A stretch of DNA of 64,000 nucleotides from G965279335 sp965279285. GTDB taxonomy: Bacteria > Pseudomonadota > Gammaproteobacteria > DSM-16500. The notes under the pieces were generated by a model, which saw only the letters and a program-made list of their open reading frames with translations, was not told where the DNA came from and made no database searches. The stretch lies in the NCBI GenBank assembly GCA_965279285.1, contig OZ257147.1, positions 372,001-436,000 of the forward strand, in the 5' to 3' direction. A program made the translations under genes and the position numbers. Position 1 is the first letter of the stretch, and each line of letters begins with the position of its first letter. Below are positions 1 to 7,824 of this stretch, one piece after another.

Positions 1-1
1 A

Positions 2-232
2 GTAACATTAAAAGCGTTGCAAGAAGGTGAACAGTTGAGTTTTAAAGAGTGTATGCGTATGGAGTATCGTTTAACGAGTCACTTTACGGAAGAGCCGGAT
101 TTTTTTGAAGGGATTCGGGCAGCCATTATTGATAAAGATCAACATCCACAGTGGCAGCCGGATTCTTTGCAAAAAGTTTCATTAGCCGCGGTTGAGAAGT
201 ATTTTTTGCCGTTGAGTCAGGAGTTGGTGTGA
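2..232 (+). CDS. 3-hydroxyisobutyryl-CoA hydrolase / enoyl-CoA hydratase family, C-terminal part
   Basis: The gene enters from the left edge; the frame is open from base 2 and ends at the TGA at 230-232, so only about 76 C-terminal residues are visible. The segment SFKECMRMEYRL, followed by DFFEGIRAAIIDKD and a W-x-P motif, is typical of the C-terminal region of 3-hydroxyisobutyryl-CoA hydrolases (ECH_2 domain). These belong to the crotonase superfamily and act in valine or acyl-CoA breakdown. The catalytic core lies outside the window, so hydrolase versus hydratase activity cannot be decided here. A palindromic repeat pair follows directly and may serve as the transcription end. Confidence 0.75.
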   Translation, partial: VTLKALQEGEQLSFKECMRMEYRLTSHFTEEPDFFEGIRAAIIDKDQHPQWQPDSLQKVSLAAVEKYFLPLSQELV

Positions 233-235
233 ATA

Positions 236-413
236 GTCCTTATTTAGCAGCTAGAGTTTGGTGGGCACGCTGCGCTTTGCCCACCCTACATTTTTAATAC
301 GATCAAATTGCGTCATACCCCATATTTCCCGAAAAATATAATACCATAAATTTAAAAACGTAGGGTGGGCAAAGCGCAGCGTGCCCACCAAACTCTAGCC
401 GCTAAATAGTTAC
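236..413. repeat. Palindromic repeat pair (GTGGGCACGCTGCGC family)
   Basis: Two inverted copies of a roughly 38-base unit (about 253-290 and 361-397) flank a 70-base AT-rich spacer. The inverted symmetry extends outward: TTATTTAGCAGCTAGA on the left mirrors TCTAGCCGCTAAATAG on the right. Each unit also contains its own small dyad (GGTGGGCA...TGCCCACC). The same family recurs at least twelve times in the window. It lies between the hydrolase end and the Fic gene. Confidence 0.9.
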
Positions 414-418
414 TTATT

Positions 419-485
419 ACCGGACATTTTACCGGACATTTTTTGGCATAAAAATAGCTTTATTTTAATTAAAATGTGCTATAAT
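419..485 (+). promoter_or_regulatory. Tandem ACCGGACATTTT repeats and -10 element upstream of the Fic gene
   Basis: ACCGGACATTTT occurs twice head-to-tail at 419-430 and 431-442. Related copies lie just inside the gene at 507-514 (ACCGGACA) and 520-530 (TCGGACATTTT). A perfect TATAAT at 480-485 lies 7 bases before the ATG at 493, with no clear -35, so the transcript may be nearly leaderless. The repeats bracket the promoter, as expected for an operator. Autoregulation by the Fic protein's own C-terminal winged-helix region is an inference. Confidence 0.5.
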
Positions 486-492
486 CAATAAG

Positions 493-1722
493 ATGAAGAT
501 AAAAAAACCGGACAAAAAATCGGACATTTTAGCGGCCATTGACCGAGGTGAAAACCTGGCGATGATGGAGCCGTTAATAATTTCAGCAACTTCTGTTTAT
601 CGTAAAGAGTTGAGCGATTTAGCGTTTGAGTTAGTGGCAAAATCATCTGGGTTTAAACGTAGTCTTCCCTTAGCAATTCAAAAGTCGTTAGCGAGTATGG
701 TGCGCTCTATGAATTGTTATTATAGTAATTTAATTGAAGGTCATGATACTCATCCGGTTGATATTGAGCGGGCATTAAGAGGTGATTATAGCTCTGATAT
801 AAAAAAGCGTAATTTACAAAAAGAAGCTCATGCGCATATTGCGGTACAAGAATGGATTGATAATGGTGGAATTAAAAATAATTTATTTTCTCAATCGACT
901 ATTTGTGAAGTTCATGAGCGTTTTTGTTGTTTATTACCCACAGATTTATTATGGGTAACTGACCTAAGTCATAAAAATCAGTTGCAAGTGATTCCTGGCC
1001 AACTGCGGCAATATGACGTACAAATTGGTAATCATATAGCCGTGAGTTCTGGTGCTGTACCGCGATTTTTATCACGTTTTGAGTCGGTGTATGCATCTTT
1101 AGGAAAATCAGAAATTATTTTAGCGCTTGCTGCAGCACATCATAGATTATTGTGGATTCATCCATTTCTTGATGGTAATGGTCGAGTAGCACGTTTAATG
1201 TCGCATGCGATAGCAATGAATGTGTTAGATACAGGAGGCATGTGGTCTATTGCGAGAGGTTTAGCGCGAAATATAGAACAATATAAAGAGCATTTAGCAA
1301 ACTGTGATTTAACAAGACGCAATGATTTAGATGGGCGAGGAAATTTAAGTGAAGAAGCGTTGGTAGATTTTAGTCGATTTTTTCTTAAAACGTGCATTGA
1401 TCAAATTAATTTTATGGAAAAATTAATGCAACCTGACATGCTGCGCACAAGAATTTTATTGTGGGCGCGTGAAGAAGTTGAGCTAGGAGAGTTACCATCC
1501 CATGCTTTACAGATTCTTGAAGCTATTTTATATCGTGGTGAAATATCTCGAGGAGAAATGGCAAGCATATTAAATGTGACAGATCGTCATGCGCGACGTT
1601 TGACAGCAGTTTTAATTGAAAAAAGAATTTTAATTTCAGATTCGGTTAAATCATCGTTAAAATTAGCTTTTCCTGCGGAGTTAGCGCATCGCTGGATGCC
1701 GGGGTTGTTTCCACTGCAATGA
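493..1722 (+). CDS. Class II Fic family protein with C-terminal winged-helix domain
   Basis: A 409-residue Fic-domain protein. The Fic motif HPFLDGNGR lies at residues 223-231 and carries the catalytic His. Upstream, SNLIEG at 78-83 fits the inhibitory-helix motif (S/T)xxxE(G/N), which places the protein among Fic enzymes whose N-terminal helix blocks the ATP site. Family members transfer AMP (sometimes other groups) from a nucleotide to a hydroxyl side chain. The last 70 residues (LQILEAILYRGEISRGEMAS onward) look like a winged helix-turn-helix, as in Fic proteins thought to bind DNA. There is no Shine-Dalgarno sequence at a normal distance. Direct repeats surround its promoter. The target is unknown: it could be a self-regulated housekeeping Fic, a toxin-like protein or a secreted effector. 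Confidence 0.9.
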   Translation: MKIKKPDKKSDILAAIDRGENLAMMEPLIISATSVYRKELSDLAFELVAKSSGFKRSLPLAIQKSLASMVRSMNCYYSNLIEGHDTHPVDIERALRGDYSSDIKKRNLQKEAHAHIAVQEWIDNGGIKNNLFSQSTICEVHERFCCLLPTDLLWVTDLSHKNQLQVIPGQLRQYDVQIGNHIAVSSGAVPRFLSRFESVYASLGKSEIILALAAAHHRLLWIHPFLDGNGRVARLMSHAIAMNVLDTGGMWSIARGLARNIEQYKEHLANCDLTRRNDLDGRGNLSEEALVDFSRFFLKTCIDQINFMEKLMQPDMLRTRILLWAREEVELGELPSHALQILEAILYRGEISRGEMASILNVTDRHARRLTAVLIEKRILISDSVKSSLKLAFPAELAHRWMPGLFPLQ

Positions 1723-1728
1723 AAAACT

Positions 1729-1785
1729 CCCATAAAAACCATCATGAAATATTTTTTATTTAATATTTTTTTTGGTTTTTATGGG
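1729..1785. terminator. Possible bidirectional terminator between converging genes
   Basis: A perfect 12-bp inverted repeat (CCCATAAAAACC at 1729-1740, GGTTTTTATGGG at 1774-1785) encloses a 33-base AT-rich loop. It lies between the converging Fic and CsbD-like genes. The loop is long and no good U-tract follows, so function is uncertain. Confidence 0.4.
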
Positions 1786-1797
1786 GCACTCAGTGGG

Positions 1798-2223
1798 TTA
1801 TTTGTTTTTTTTAAACAACTTAATTGCAAGTACACTAAGTAGAATCGCTGCACTTACTGCTCCCATTGAACGAAAAGGATTGCATCTTACGTAACAATAA
1901 ATTCCATCTTGAAATTCATCTGCTTTATTTTTAACGATGGACCAGGCTTTTTCTGCGTTTTCGGTGATTTTTTCTTGAATATCCTCCACCATATCTTTAG
2001 CATTTTCTAAATTTAATTTATCAGAAAAAATTCTTAATTTATCTTCAATTTCATCTTGAGTATATCCGTATGTTTTTTCCAATTTTCCTATTAATTTTTT
2101 GTATGAACCATCTATTTCAGCTAAATCATCGTCGGTTAATTTTCCCCAACGATTTTTAATTTCGCCTTGAATTTCATCCCAATTGCCTTCAATGACATGT
2201 ACTAATGAGCTTAATATAGCCAT
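1798..2223 (-). CDS. CsbD-like / DUF883-like fusion stress protein
   Basis: A 141-residue protein. Residues 8-65 match the CsbD pattern (EGNWDEIQGEIKNRWGKLTDDD, then GSYKKLIGKLEKTYG), a small helical stress-induced family. The C-terminus (YVRCNPFRSMGAVSAAILLS plus LFKKNK) is the one-helix membrane anchor typical of DUF883/ElaB/YqjD proteins. The YqjD family is reported to associate with ribosomes at the inner membrane. The combination suggests a membrane-tethered stress protein. A strong Shine-Dalgarno (GGAGGA) precedes the ATG. On the minus strand a TATAAT sits at 2265-2270, so it is probably its own transcription unit. The fusion itself is seen; the role is inferred. Confidence 0.75.
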   Translation of the reverse strand: MAILSSLVHVIEGNWDEIQGEIKNRWGKLTDDDLAEIDGSYKKLIGKLEKTYGYTQDEIEDKLRIFSDKLNLENAKDMVEDIQEKITENAEKAWSIVKNKADEFQDGIYCYVRCNPFRSMGAVSAAILLSVLAIKLFKKNK

Positions 2224-2264
2224 AAATAAATCCTCCGTTAAAATGGTATTGTTTTATATAAATA

Positions 2265-2270
2265 ATTATA
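2265..2270 (-). promoter_or_regulatory. -10 hexamer for the CsbD-like gene
   Basis: A perfect TATAAT on the minus strand about 42 bases upstream of the start. The -35 region is poor (about 3 of 6 matches), so only the -10 is supported. Confidence 0.35.
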
Positions 2271-2317
2271 CTCTAATTAACGGTGCTTATTGATGAATGT
2301 CTATTTATTCAGAATTA

Positions 2318-3076
2318 TTACTGTAAGCTATTTATGTATTTTGAAAAAATATCTGTATGAGTTAAAAAAGGGATGTGTCCAGCGCGATGTATAGTTTCGC
2401 AATGATGGTCAGTTAGTAATAAAGTAACATCCTTTGGCACTAAGGTATCATGGCTACCAAAAAGGTGTATGCTCGGGCAGATTTTTTTAGTTAAATGCGG
2501 CCGCAAGTCTAAGTTTTTTAATAATTCCAGTCCACCGAGTAAAGCAGATATTGCTGGTGTTGGACCCTGAAGAAGTTGTGTTTGTAATCCTAATAATAAT
2601 TCGTGTCGTTTTTCTGCGCCACGTAATTGTAAATCAAGAAAATCATTTAAGGTCTGTTGATAATCATGAATTAATGCTGATTTAAATTGATCTAATACAG
2701 AAGGCTGAATGCCAGGCCAGTTTGGATCAGCAACAAATTTGGGTGTGGATGCAACGGTAATTAAGCGATTCACCTTTTCAGGATAATGGAGTGCAATCCA
2801 CCAAGCGATCATTCCACCTAATGACCAGCCTAACCAGCTTGCTTGCTCAGGGACAACCGCAAATAATTGGGTGGCGATTTCTTCGATTGTATAATCTTTT
2901 GATAATAGCGGGCTTTTGCCGCATCCAGGTAGGTCAATTAAGAATAGTTGAAAGGACTCAGCAAGCTGCGGAATAATAGGTTGCCAGATCGCGCTATTCC
3001 AGCCCCAGCCATGCAGTAAAATCAGTGGCTTGCCGGAGCCGATTATTTCACAATGAAGGGTATTAGACTTAGGCAT
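2318..3076 (-). CDS. bioH: Pimeloyl-[ACP] methyl ester carboxylesterase BioH
   Basis: A 252-residue alpha/beta hydrolase of the length expected for BioH. LHGWGWNSAIW forms the oxyanion region, GWSLGG carries the nucleophile Ser85, GSHDTLVP near residue 210 supplies the acid, and AGHIPF near 237 supplies the catalytic His. BioH releases pimeloyl-ACP from its methyl ester after BioC-initiated chain elongation, handing it to BioF. The gene is divergent from a plus-strand run that contains bioF, bioC, bioD, bioA and bioB, so it belongs to the same pathway but not to the same operon. About 97 bases separate it from the RaiA-like gene. General alpha/beta esterases look similar, but context makes BioH the best call. 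Confidence 0.9.
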   Translation of the reverse strand: MPKSNTLHCEIIGSGKPLILLHGWGWNSAIWQPIIPQLAESFQLFLIDLPGCGKSPLLSKDYTIEEIATQLFAVVPEQASWLGWSLGGMIAWWIALHYPEKVNRLITVASTPKFVADPNWPGIQPSVLDQFKSALIHDYQQTLNDFLDLQLRGAEKRHELLLGLQTQLLQGPTPAISALLGGLELLKNLDLRPHLTKKICPSIHLFGSHDTLVPKDVTLLLTDHHCETIHRAGHIPFLTHTDIFSKYINSLQ

Positions 3077-3173
3077 GGTAGAAATACTATTTCAGGACTA
3101 TAATTAAGTTATAAGTTAAACATTTTATAAAAAAGTGTCAATTTATTAGTGCATATAAAGAGAGGAGTCTATT

Positions 3174-3719
3174 ATGTCAATTCAAGTTAATATTCGTAAT
3201 ATGCGTCATTCTCAAGCCCTCGAAGATCGTATCGTAAAAAAAGCTGAAAAACTCAATCAATACTATCAACATATTCAGTCTTGTAAGGTGATAGTTGATG
3301 TGCCAGAGCGGCATATGCATCAAGGCAAATTATTTCATGTTGCAATTGATGTATTGGTACCAGGTAAAACCTTAGTAGTCAGCCATAAATCAAATGAAAA
3401 ATTTGATGTTGCTATTTATGATGCTTTTAAAGCGATGGAACGTAAAATTAAAGCGTATTCTGACAAACGTCGTGGAGAAGTAAAAAGACACGTAGATGTG
3501 AGTTTAGGTTATGTAAAAAGATTGCTTCCAGAAGATGGATATGGTTTTATTCAAGCACCAGATGGTACAGAGCATTATTTTAGTATCACCAATGTTGAAC
3601 GTCCCGCGTTTAACGAGTTGCACATAGGCGATTCAGTGCGTTTTCAGAGTGCTCCATCACATGAGGGCTGGCAAGCGCATCGAGTTATTAAAAATGGTCA
3701 TTTGTTTAATAATAAATAA
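3174..3719 (+). CDS. RaiA/HPF-family ribosome-associated protein with C-terminal cold-shock domain
   Basis: A 181-residue two-domain protein. Residues 1-105 are an HPF/RaiA (sigma-54 modulation) domain: MSIQVNIRNMRHSQALEDRI at the start, then a basic C-terminal helix. Residues 113-175 resemble a cold-shock OB fold (GYVKRLLPEDGYGFI, the RNP1-like core, then HYFSITNV and GDSVRF). HPF/RaiA proteins bind the 30S decoding region and silence or protect ribosomes under stress. Fusions with a cold-shock domain are known in proteobacteria. A good GAGAGGAG ribosome binding site precedes it. Its TAA overlaps the bioF ATG (TAATG), so it is translationally coupled to the biotin genes, which is an odd pairing. 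Confidence 0.88.
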   Translation: MSIQVNIRNMRHSQALEDRIVKKAEKLNQYYQHIQSCKVIVDVPERHMHQGKLFHVAIDVLVPGKTLVVSHKSNEKFDVAIYDAFKAMERKIKAYSDKRRGEVKRHVDVSLGYVKRLLPEDGYGFIQAPDGTEHYFSITNVERPAFNELHIGDSVRFQSAPSHEGWQAHRVIKNGHLFNNK

Positions 3720-4948
3720 TGCTAGACGAAAAAAATTATCAACAATTCCTAACTAAAAATCCTTATCCACGGACTTTAAAGAGCCTTGAGCCTATTCAAG
3801 GCTCTTCTTCTTTGTATTTTCAACAGAATGATCAGCGTGTTATTAATTTTTCTTCTAGCGATTATTTGGGCTTATCTACTCATCCTTTGTTAATTGAGCG
3901 TAGCCAGGAATATGCAGCACGTTTTGGTGTGGGTAGCAGTGCTTCGCGTTTAGTGACAGGAAATTTATTTTTATATACCGAGCTAGAAAAAAAATTAGCA
4001 TTAGCATTAGGCAAGCCCGCCGCGCTTATTTTAGGCTCGGGTTATCAAACCAATCTTTCGGTATTAGAAGCGTTATTAGATGTAAAAGTATTAGGTCAAG
4101 AACCCATCGTGTTTTGTGATCGTTTTGTGCATGTGAGTATGTTGATGGCGGTTCGTCATCTTGCGCGCTTACATCGATTTCAACATAACTCTTTAGAACA
4201 TTTAGAAAAATTATTAATAAAATATCAACATAGCACACAACCCAAATTTATTTTAGTTGAATCCATTTATAGTATGGATGGTGATCAAGCTGATTTAGCA
4301 GAACTAATTTATTTAGCGAAAAAATATAATGCATTTTTATATGTTGATGATGCGCATGCAGTTGGTGTGTATGGGGAAGTAGGTTGGGGAAGTGCCTCGC
4401 ATTTTTCTGATGAAATTCCCTTAATTATGGGGACTTTTAGTAAAGCATTAGGCAGCTATGGCGCTTATGTGGGATGTTCATTGGTGTTGCGTGATTACCT
4501 TATTAATAAATGCAAAGGATTTATTTATTCAACCAGTTTGTCACCTGCTGTATTGGGAGCTATTTCTGCAGCGATTGATTTATTGCCTCATTTGGTCGAT
4601 GAACGTCAAATAGTTTTGAATTATGCACATCGATTACGACATTTTTTTCGTGAACATAATTTAAATTTTGGTGCATCAGATACACATATTGTGCCTTGGA
4701 TTATTGGTGATGCACAGTTAACTGCAAAAATAGCGCATAAATTAGAACAATTTGGCATATTAGCTTTGCCGATTCAGCCGCCCTCAGTGCCGATCGGTAA
4801 AAGTCGGATTCGGTTTTGTCTCAGTGCTGGGCATACTGAAAATGATTTTCAATGTTTGTTGCAGGGTCTTTTACAAGTCCTACCATTAGTGTATCGTGGT
4901 CACTCCGAACATCAACTTCCTGTGGCTAACCGTGGTAGAGTGGATTAG
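3719..4948 (+). CDS. bioF: 8-amino-7-oxononanoate synthase
   Basis: A 409-residue PLP-dependent alpha-oxoamine synthase. It condenses pimeloyl-ACP (or -CoA) with L-alanine to 8-amino-7-oxononanoate (KAPA). NFSSSDYLGLSTHP near residues 42-55, VDDAHAVGVYG near 211-221 and TFSKALGSYG with PLP lysine K242 are diagnostic. The start codon overlaps the stop of the upstream gene by one base. The final residues (NRGRVD and the stop) are encoded by the left arm of an inverted repeat, 4932-4977, so the natural C-terminus seems to have been replaced or extended by a repeat. Length is slightly above the usual 380-390, which agrees with that. Confidence 0.95.
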   Translation: MLDEKNYQQFLTKNPYPRTLKSLEPIQGSSSLYFQQNDQRVINFSSSDYLGLSTHPLLIERSQEYAARFGVGSSASRLVTGNLFLYTELEKKLALALGKPAALILGSGYQTNLSVLEALLDVKVLGQEPIVFCDRFVHVSMLMAVRHLARLHRFQHNSLEHLEKLLIKYQHSTQPKFILVESIYSMDGDQADLAELIYLAKKYNAFLYVDDAHAVGVYGEVGWGSASHFSDEIPLIMGTFSKALGSYGAYVGCSLVLRDYLINKCKGFIYSTSLSPAVLGAISAAIDLLPHLVDERQIVLNYAHRLRHFFREHNLNFGASDTHIVPWIIGDAQLTAKIAHKLEQFGILALPIQPPSVPIGKSRIRFCLSAGHTENDFQCLLQGLLQVLPLVYRGHSEHQLPVANRGRVD

Positions 4949-4977
4949 GCGCTTTTTGCCGTAATCCACCCTACCAC
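4932..4977. repeat. Inverted repeat overlapping the bioF stop codon
   Basis: GTGGTAGAGTGGATTA (4932-4947) pairs with TAATCCACCCTACCAC (4962-4977), 15 of 16 positions, with a 14-base loop rich in T. The left arm contains the last codons and stop of bioF. The design resembles the larger GTGGGCACGC family (GGGTGG/CCACCC cores) but the sequence is distinct. Confidence 0.8.
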
Positions 4978-4996
4978 TAACAGCCACCAACGTACC

Positions 4997-5018
4997 GCAG
5001 CTTGTCCGCGGGATCCAG
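4997..5018. repeat. Short dispersed repeat (CTTGTCCGCGGGATCCAG), copy 1
   Basis: GCAGCTTGTCCGCGGGATCC followed by AG is repeated with one mismatch at 41219-41240. Both copies follow a run of the form ACCA(A/T)C about 10 bases upstream. It lies between bioF and bioC and may be part of a third repeat family; only two copies are visible. Confidence 0.6.
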
Positions 5019-5033
5019 ACTAAGCAGAAATAA

Positions 5034-5771
5034 ATGAAAAATAAAATTATAAAATGTTTCAATCAAGGCGTAAAAACGTATGACCAAGCGGCTGCTGTAC
5101 AATTGCATGTTGCAAATGCATTAGCGACACGGATTAAAAATATTTCTGCCAATAAAATTTTAGAAATAGGTTGTGGTACAGGGGTATTTAGTGAAAAATT
5201 AATTTTAGCTTTCCCGACCGCTCATTTTTTATTAACAGATATTACACCTAACATGGTTGCTGAGTGCCAGCAACGGTTTAAACAATATCCACAAGTGAAT
5301 TATTTATGCCTGGATGGTGAAAATATTGCTGATTTATCGCAAAAATATGATTTAATTGTCTCTAATATGACATTGCAATGGTTTGAAAATATTCCTGCTA
5401 GTTTAGAAAAAATCATTGCGCAACTTGCGCCCAATGGGAAGTTAATTTTTTCATTACTAGGTGAAAAATCATTACATGAATGGCAACATATGTGTGGCGA
5501 ATTTGATATCACAGCAGGGTTGAAAAAATTTCCTCAGCAATCTGTACTTAAAGATCGATGCAATGATCTGCATTTAGAGAATGAATTATTTCAGTTTTCA
5601 TATCAAAGTGCACATGGTTTCTTACGTTCATTAAAAAACTTAGGCGCAACAGCGACTGATACACAATATATATTTACATCGGTTGGAAAATTACGCCGAT
5701 TGTTTCGTGCTTATTCGGACGAAGTTAAAATGACTTATGACATTATTTACGGTTGTTATACAAAAAAATGA
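5034..5771 (+). CDS. bioC: Malonyl-[ACP] O-methyltransferase BioC
   Basis: A 245-residue class I SAM methyltransferase. Motif I ILEIGCGTGVF spans residues 42-52, with an acidic D at the end of strand 2 (LLTDITPNM) and the SNMTLQWFENI region that is characteristic of BioC. It methylates the free carboxyl of malonyl-ACP so fatty acid synthesis can build the pimeloyl chain, which BioH then demethylates. The N-terminal FNQGVKTYDQAAAVQ is also typical of BioC. The stop overlaps the bioD start (ATGA at 5768-5771). A weak ribosome binding site and a repeat-rich 85-base gap separate it from bioF. Confidence 0.92.
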   Translation: MKNKIIKCFNQGVKTYDQAAAVQLHVANALATRIKNISANKILEIGCGTGVFSEKLILAFPTAHFLLTDITPNMVAECQQRFKQYPQVNYLCLDGENIADLSQKYDLIVSNMTLQWFENIPASLEKIIAQLAPNGKLIFSLLGEKSLHEWQHMCGEFDITAGLKKFPQQSVLKDRCNDLHLENELFQFSYQSAHGFLRSLKNLGATATDTQYIFTSVGKLRRLFRAYSDEVKMTYDIIYGCYTKK

Positions 5772-6433
5772 AAAAATTCTTTATTACTGGTACCGATACT
5801 GGCGTCGGCAAGACCTTAGTATCTGCTATTTTAACAGCTGTAATGGAAGCTTCTTATTGGAAGCCGATCCAGTCTGGCGTTGCGGATGAAATCTCAGAAG
5901 AAGAAAAAGTTAAAAATTTAATTCATCTTGATGAGAAAAAAATTATTGATCCAGTTTATACATTACAAGCGAGTTTGTCGCCTGATCAAGCCGCAGATTT
6001 AGAACAAATAAAAATTGATCTAGATAAAATTAATTTACCCAATAATCAAGACGGTTTGATTGTTGAAGGTGCTGGCGGGGTATTTGTGCCGATCAATACT
6101 ACGCAAAGTATGTTGGATGTTATGCAGAAATTTCAACTGCCGATTATTATTGTTGCAAGAGGAACACTAGGAACAATTAATCATACCTTATTGACGATTG
6201 AAGCTTTGCGGAAAAGGAATTTGTTTATTCATGGTGTGGTGTTTAGTGGTGAATTAAACGTAAAAAATCGAAAAACTATTGAAACCTGGGGTCAGGTTGT
6301 GACATTGTTTCATGTGCCGTATTTTCCGCAGATTAATCGGGAAATAGTGGCAGAATGGTTGTTAAATTATGCGGCTGAGATAAAGGAAGGTTTGGTGGGC
6401 ACGCTGCGCTTTGCCCACCCTACATTTTTATAA
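5768..6433 (+). CDS. bioD: Dethiobiotin synthetase
   Basis: A 221-residue protein starting at the ATG that overlaps the bioC stop (ATGA). An in-frame upstream start at 5753 is possible but less likely. The P-loop GTDTGVGKT is at residues 8-16, KPIQSGV at about 33-39, and EGAGGVFVP near 98. The enzyme closes the ureido ring from DAPA, CO2 and ATP. The normal domain seems to end near WLLNYAAEI. The last residues (VGTLRFAHPTFL) are translated from a palindromic repeat unit that starts at 6391, so the repeat supplies the C-terminus and the stop codon. The same peptide VGTLRFAHPT occurs inside the 2144-residue protein. Confidence 0.93.
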   Translation: MKKFFITGTDTGVGKTLVSAILTAVMEASYWKPIQSGVADEISEEEKVKNLIHLDEKKIIDPVYTLQASLSPDQAADLEQIKIDLDKINLPNNQDGLIVEGAGGVFVPINTTQSMLDVMQKFQLPIIIVARGTLGTINHTLLTIEALRKRNLFIHGVVFSGELNVKNRKTIETWGQVVTLFHVPYFPQINREIVAEWLLNYAAEIKEGLVGTLRFAHPTFL

Positions 6434-6487
6434 ATTATTTTTGTCATTTTTTGTAGGGTGGGCAAAGCGCAGCGTGCCCACCAAACT
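6391..6487. repeat. Palindromic repeat pair overlapping the bioD 3' end
   Basis: Inverted units at about 6391-6424 and 6452-6487 enclose a short AT-rich spacer. The first unit is read in frame as the C-terminus of BioD, with the stop at 6431-6433. The right unit lies between bioD and bioA. Confidence 0.9.
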
Positions 6488-6519
6488 GGCGGTTAAATAG
6501 TCACAATTGGAGCAAACCT

Positions 6520-7824
6520 ATGACTCTCGCATCACGTGATCAACAAGCCATTTGGCACCCATATACTCAACATCAAATGACTGACTTGCCAATTGCTATT
6601 ACACATGGGCAAGGTGCTTATTTATTTGATACAACAGGCAAGCGCTATTTAGATTTAATTTCATCATGGTGGGTTAACTTGCATGGTCATGCTCATCCTG
6701 CCATCGCAAAAGCGATTTATGAACAGGCGATGAAAATAGAACATGTCATCTTTTCTGGGTTCACGCACGGGCCAGCTGTTGAATTAGCCGAAAAAGTATT
6801 GCAAATTTTACCTAACCATTTTTCAAAAATATATTACTCTGACAATGGCTCAACAGCGGTAGAGATCGCATTAAAAATGGCGTATCAATATTGGCGTAAT
6901 CAAAAAGAACCACAACGTCAGCGTTTTATCGCATTTAAAAATTCTTATCATGGCGATACGTTTGGTGCTATGGCAGTCGGAAAAACCTGCGGATTCTTTT
7001 CACATTTCGAAGATATTTTATTTCCCGTTGATATGTTTACTTATCCTGAAATAGAGTTAGCAGATGAAAAAGTATTAGCTAAAGAAACCAACACCTTAAT
7101 GCAACTTGAAGCACACTTAAAACAATATGCGCATGAAACCGCAGCATTAATTATTGAGCCTTTAATACAAGGCTCGAGTGGAATGCGCATGTGTTCCATA
7201 CGTTTTTTACAAGCATTAGAAAAATTAATGCAACAGTATAATGTCTTAGTGATTTATGATGAAGTGATGACAGGGTTTGGTCGTACGGGGGAATTATTTG
7301 CTTGTATTAAAGCGCAAACCTCCCCTGATATTATTTGTTTAGCAAAAGGATTAACCGGTGGATTTTTACCGTTAGCAATGACGGCTTGTCATGAGCGGAT
7401 TTACCAAGCTTTTTTAGGTGACAGTTTTAATTCTGCATTAGCTCATGGTCATTCGTTTACTGCTAATCCATTGGGTTGTGCAGCGGCACTAGCATCATGG
7501 GATTTATTAATGGCGGCTGATACACAAGCAAATATTGCTATGATTGAAAAAACACACCAAAAACAAGCTGTTATACTGCAACAATTAAGCCATTTAGAAA
7601 ATTTTCGTTTTTGTGGTACGATTGCCGCATTTGATATTAAAACAATAGAAGGTTACGGGTCGCATTTTAGCTTGCAATTGCGGCAACGTTTTTTACAACA
7701 AGGATTATTGTTGCGACCATTAGGAAATGTTATTTATTTATTACCACCGTATTGTATAAAACAAGATGAGTTGCTTGAAACCTATGCCATTATATTACAC
7801 GAGTTAGCAGGAGTGATTGCATGA
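6520..7824 (+). CDS. bioA: Adenosylmethionine--8-amino-7-oxononanoate aminotransferase
   Basis: A 434-residue class III PLP aminotransferase that makes DAPA from KAPA, normally with SAM as amino donor. The BioA hallmarks are HPYTQHQMTDLP at residues 12-23, SSWWVNLHGHAHP, the YYSDNGSTAVEIALKMA cofactor region, VIYDEVMTGFGRTG and LAKGLTGG with the PLP lysine K276. A ribosome binding site (TTGGAGC) lies upstream of the ATG. The stop overlaps the bioB start (ATGA, 7821-7824), so bioA and bioB are coupled. It is separated from bioD by the right arm of a palindromic repeat. Confidence 0.95.
   Translation: MTLASRDQQAIWHPYTQHQMTDLPIAITHGQGAYLFDTTGKRYLDLISSWWVNLHGHAHPAIAKAIYEQAMKIEHVIFSGFTHGPAVELAEKVLQILPNHFSKIYYSDNGSTAVEIALKMAYQYWRNQKEPQRQRFIAFKNSYHGDTFGAMAVGKTCGFFSHFEDILFPVDMFTYPEIELADEKVLAKETNTLMQLEAHLKQYAHETAALIIEPLIQGSSGMRMCSIRFLQALEKLMQQYNVLVIYDEVMTGFGRTGELFACIKAQTSPDIICLAKGLTGGFLPLAMTACHERIYQAFLGDSFNSALAHGHSFTANPLGCAAALASWDLLMAADTQANIAMIEKTHQKQAVILQQLSHLENFRFCGTIAAFDIKTIEGYGSHFSLQLRQRFLQQGLLLRPLGNVIYLLPPYCIKQDELLETYAIILHELAGVIA

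Noticed and set aside
419..530. CRISPR-like repeats
   Set aside because: Only 10-12 base repeats, tandem or at uneven spacing, with no spacers and no cas genes; operator-like repeats fit better.
3077..3173. BirA operator upstream of the biotin run
   Set aside because: A GTTAAAC stretch is present but no dyad of the TTGTAAACC...GGTTTACAA type could be found.
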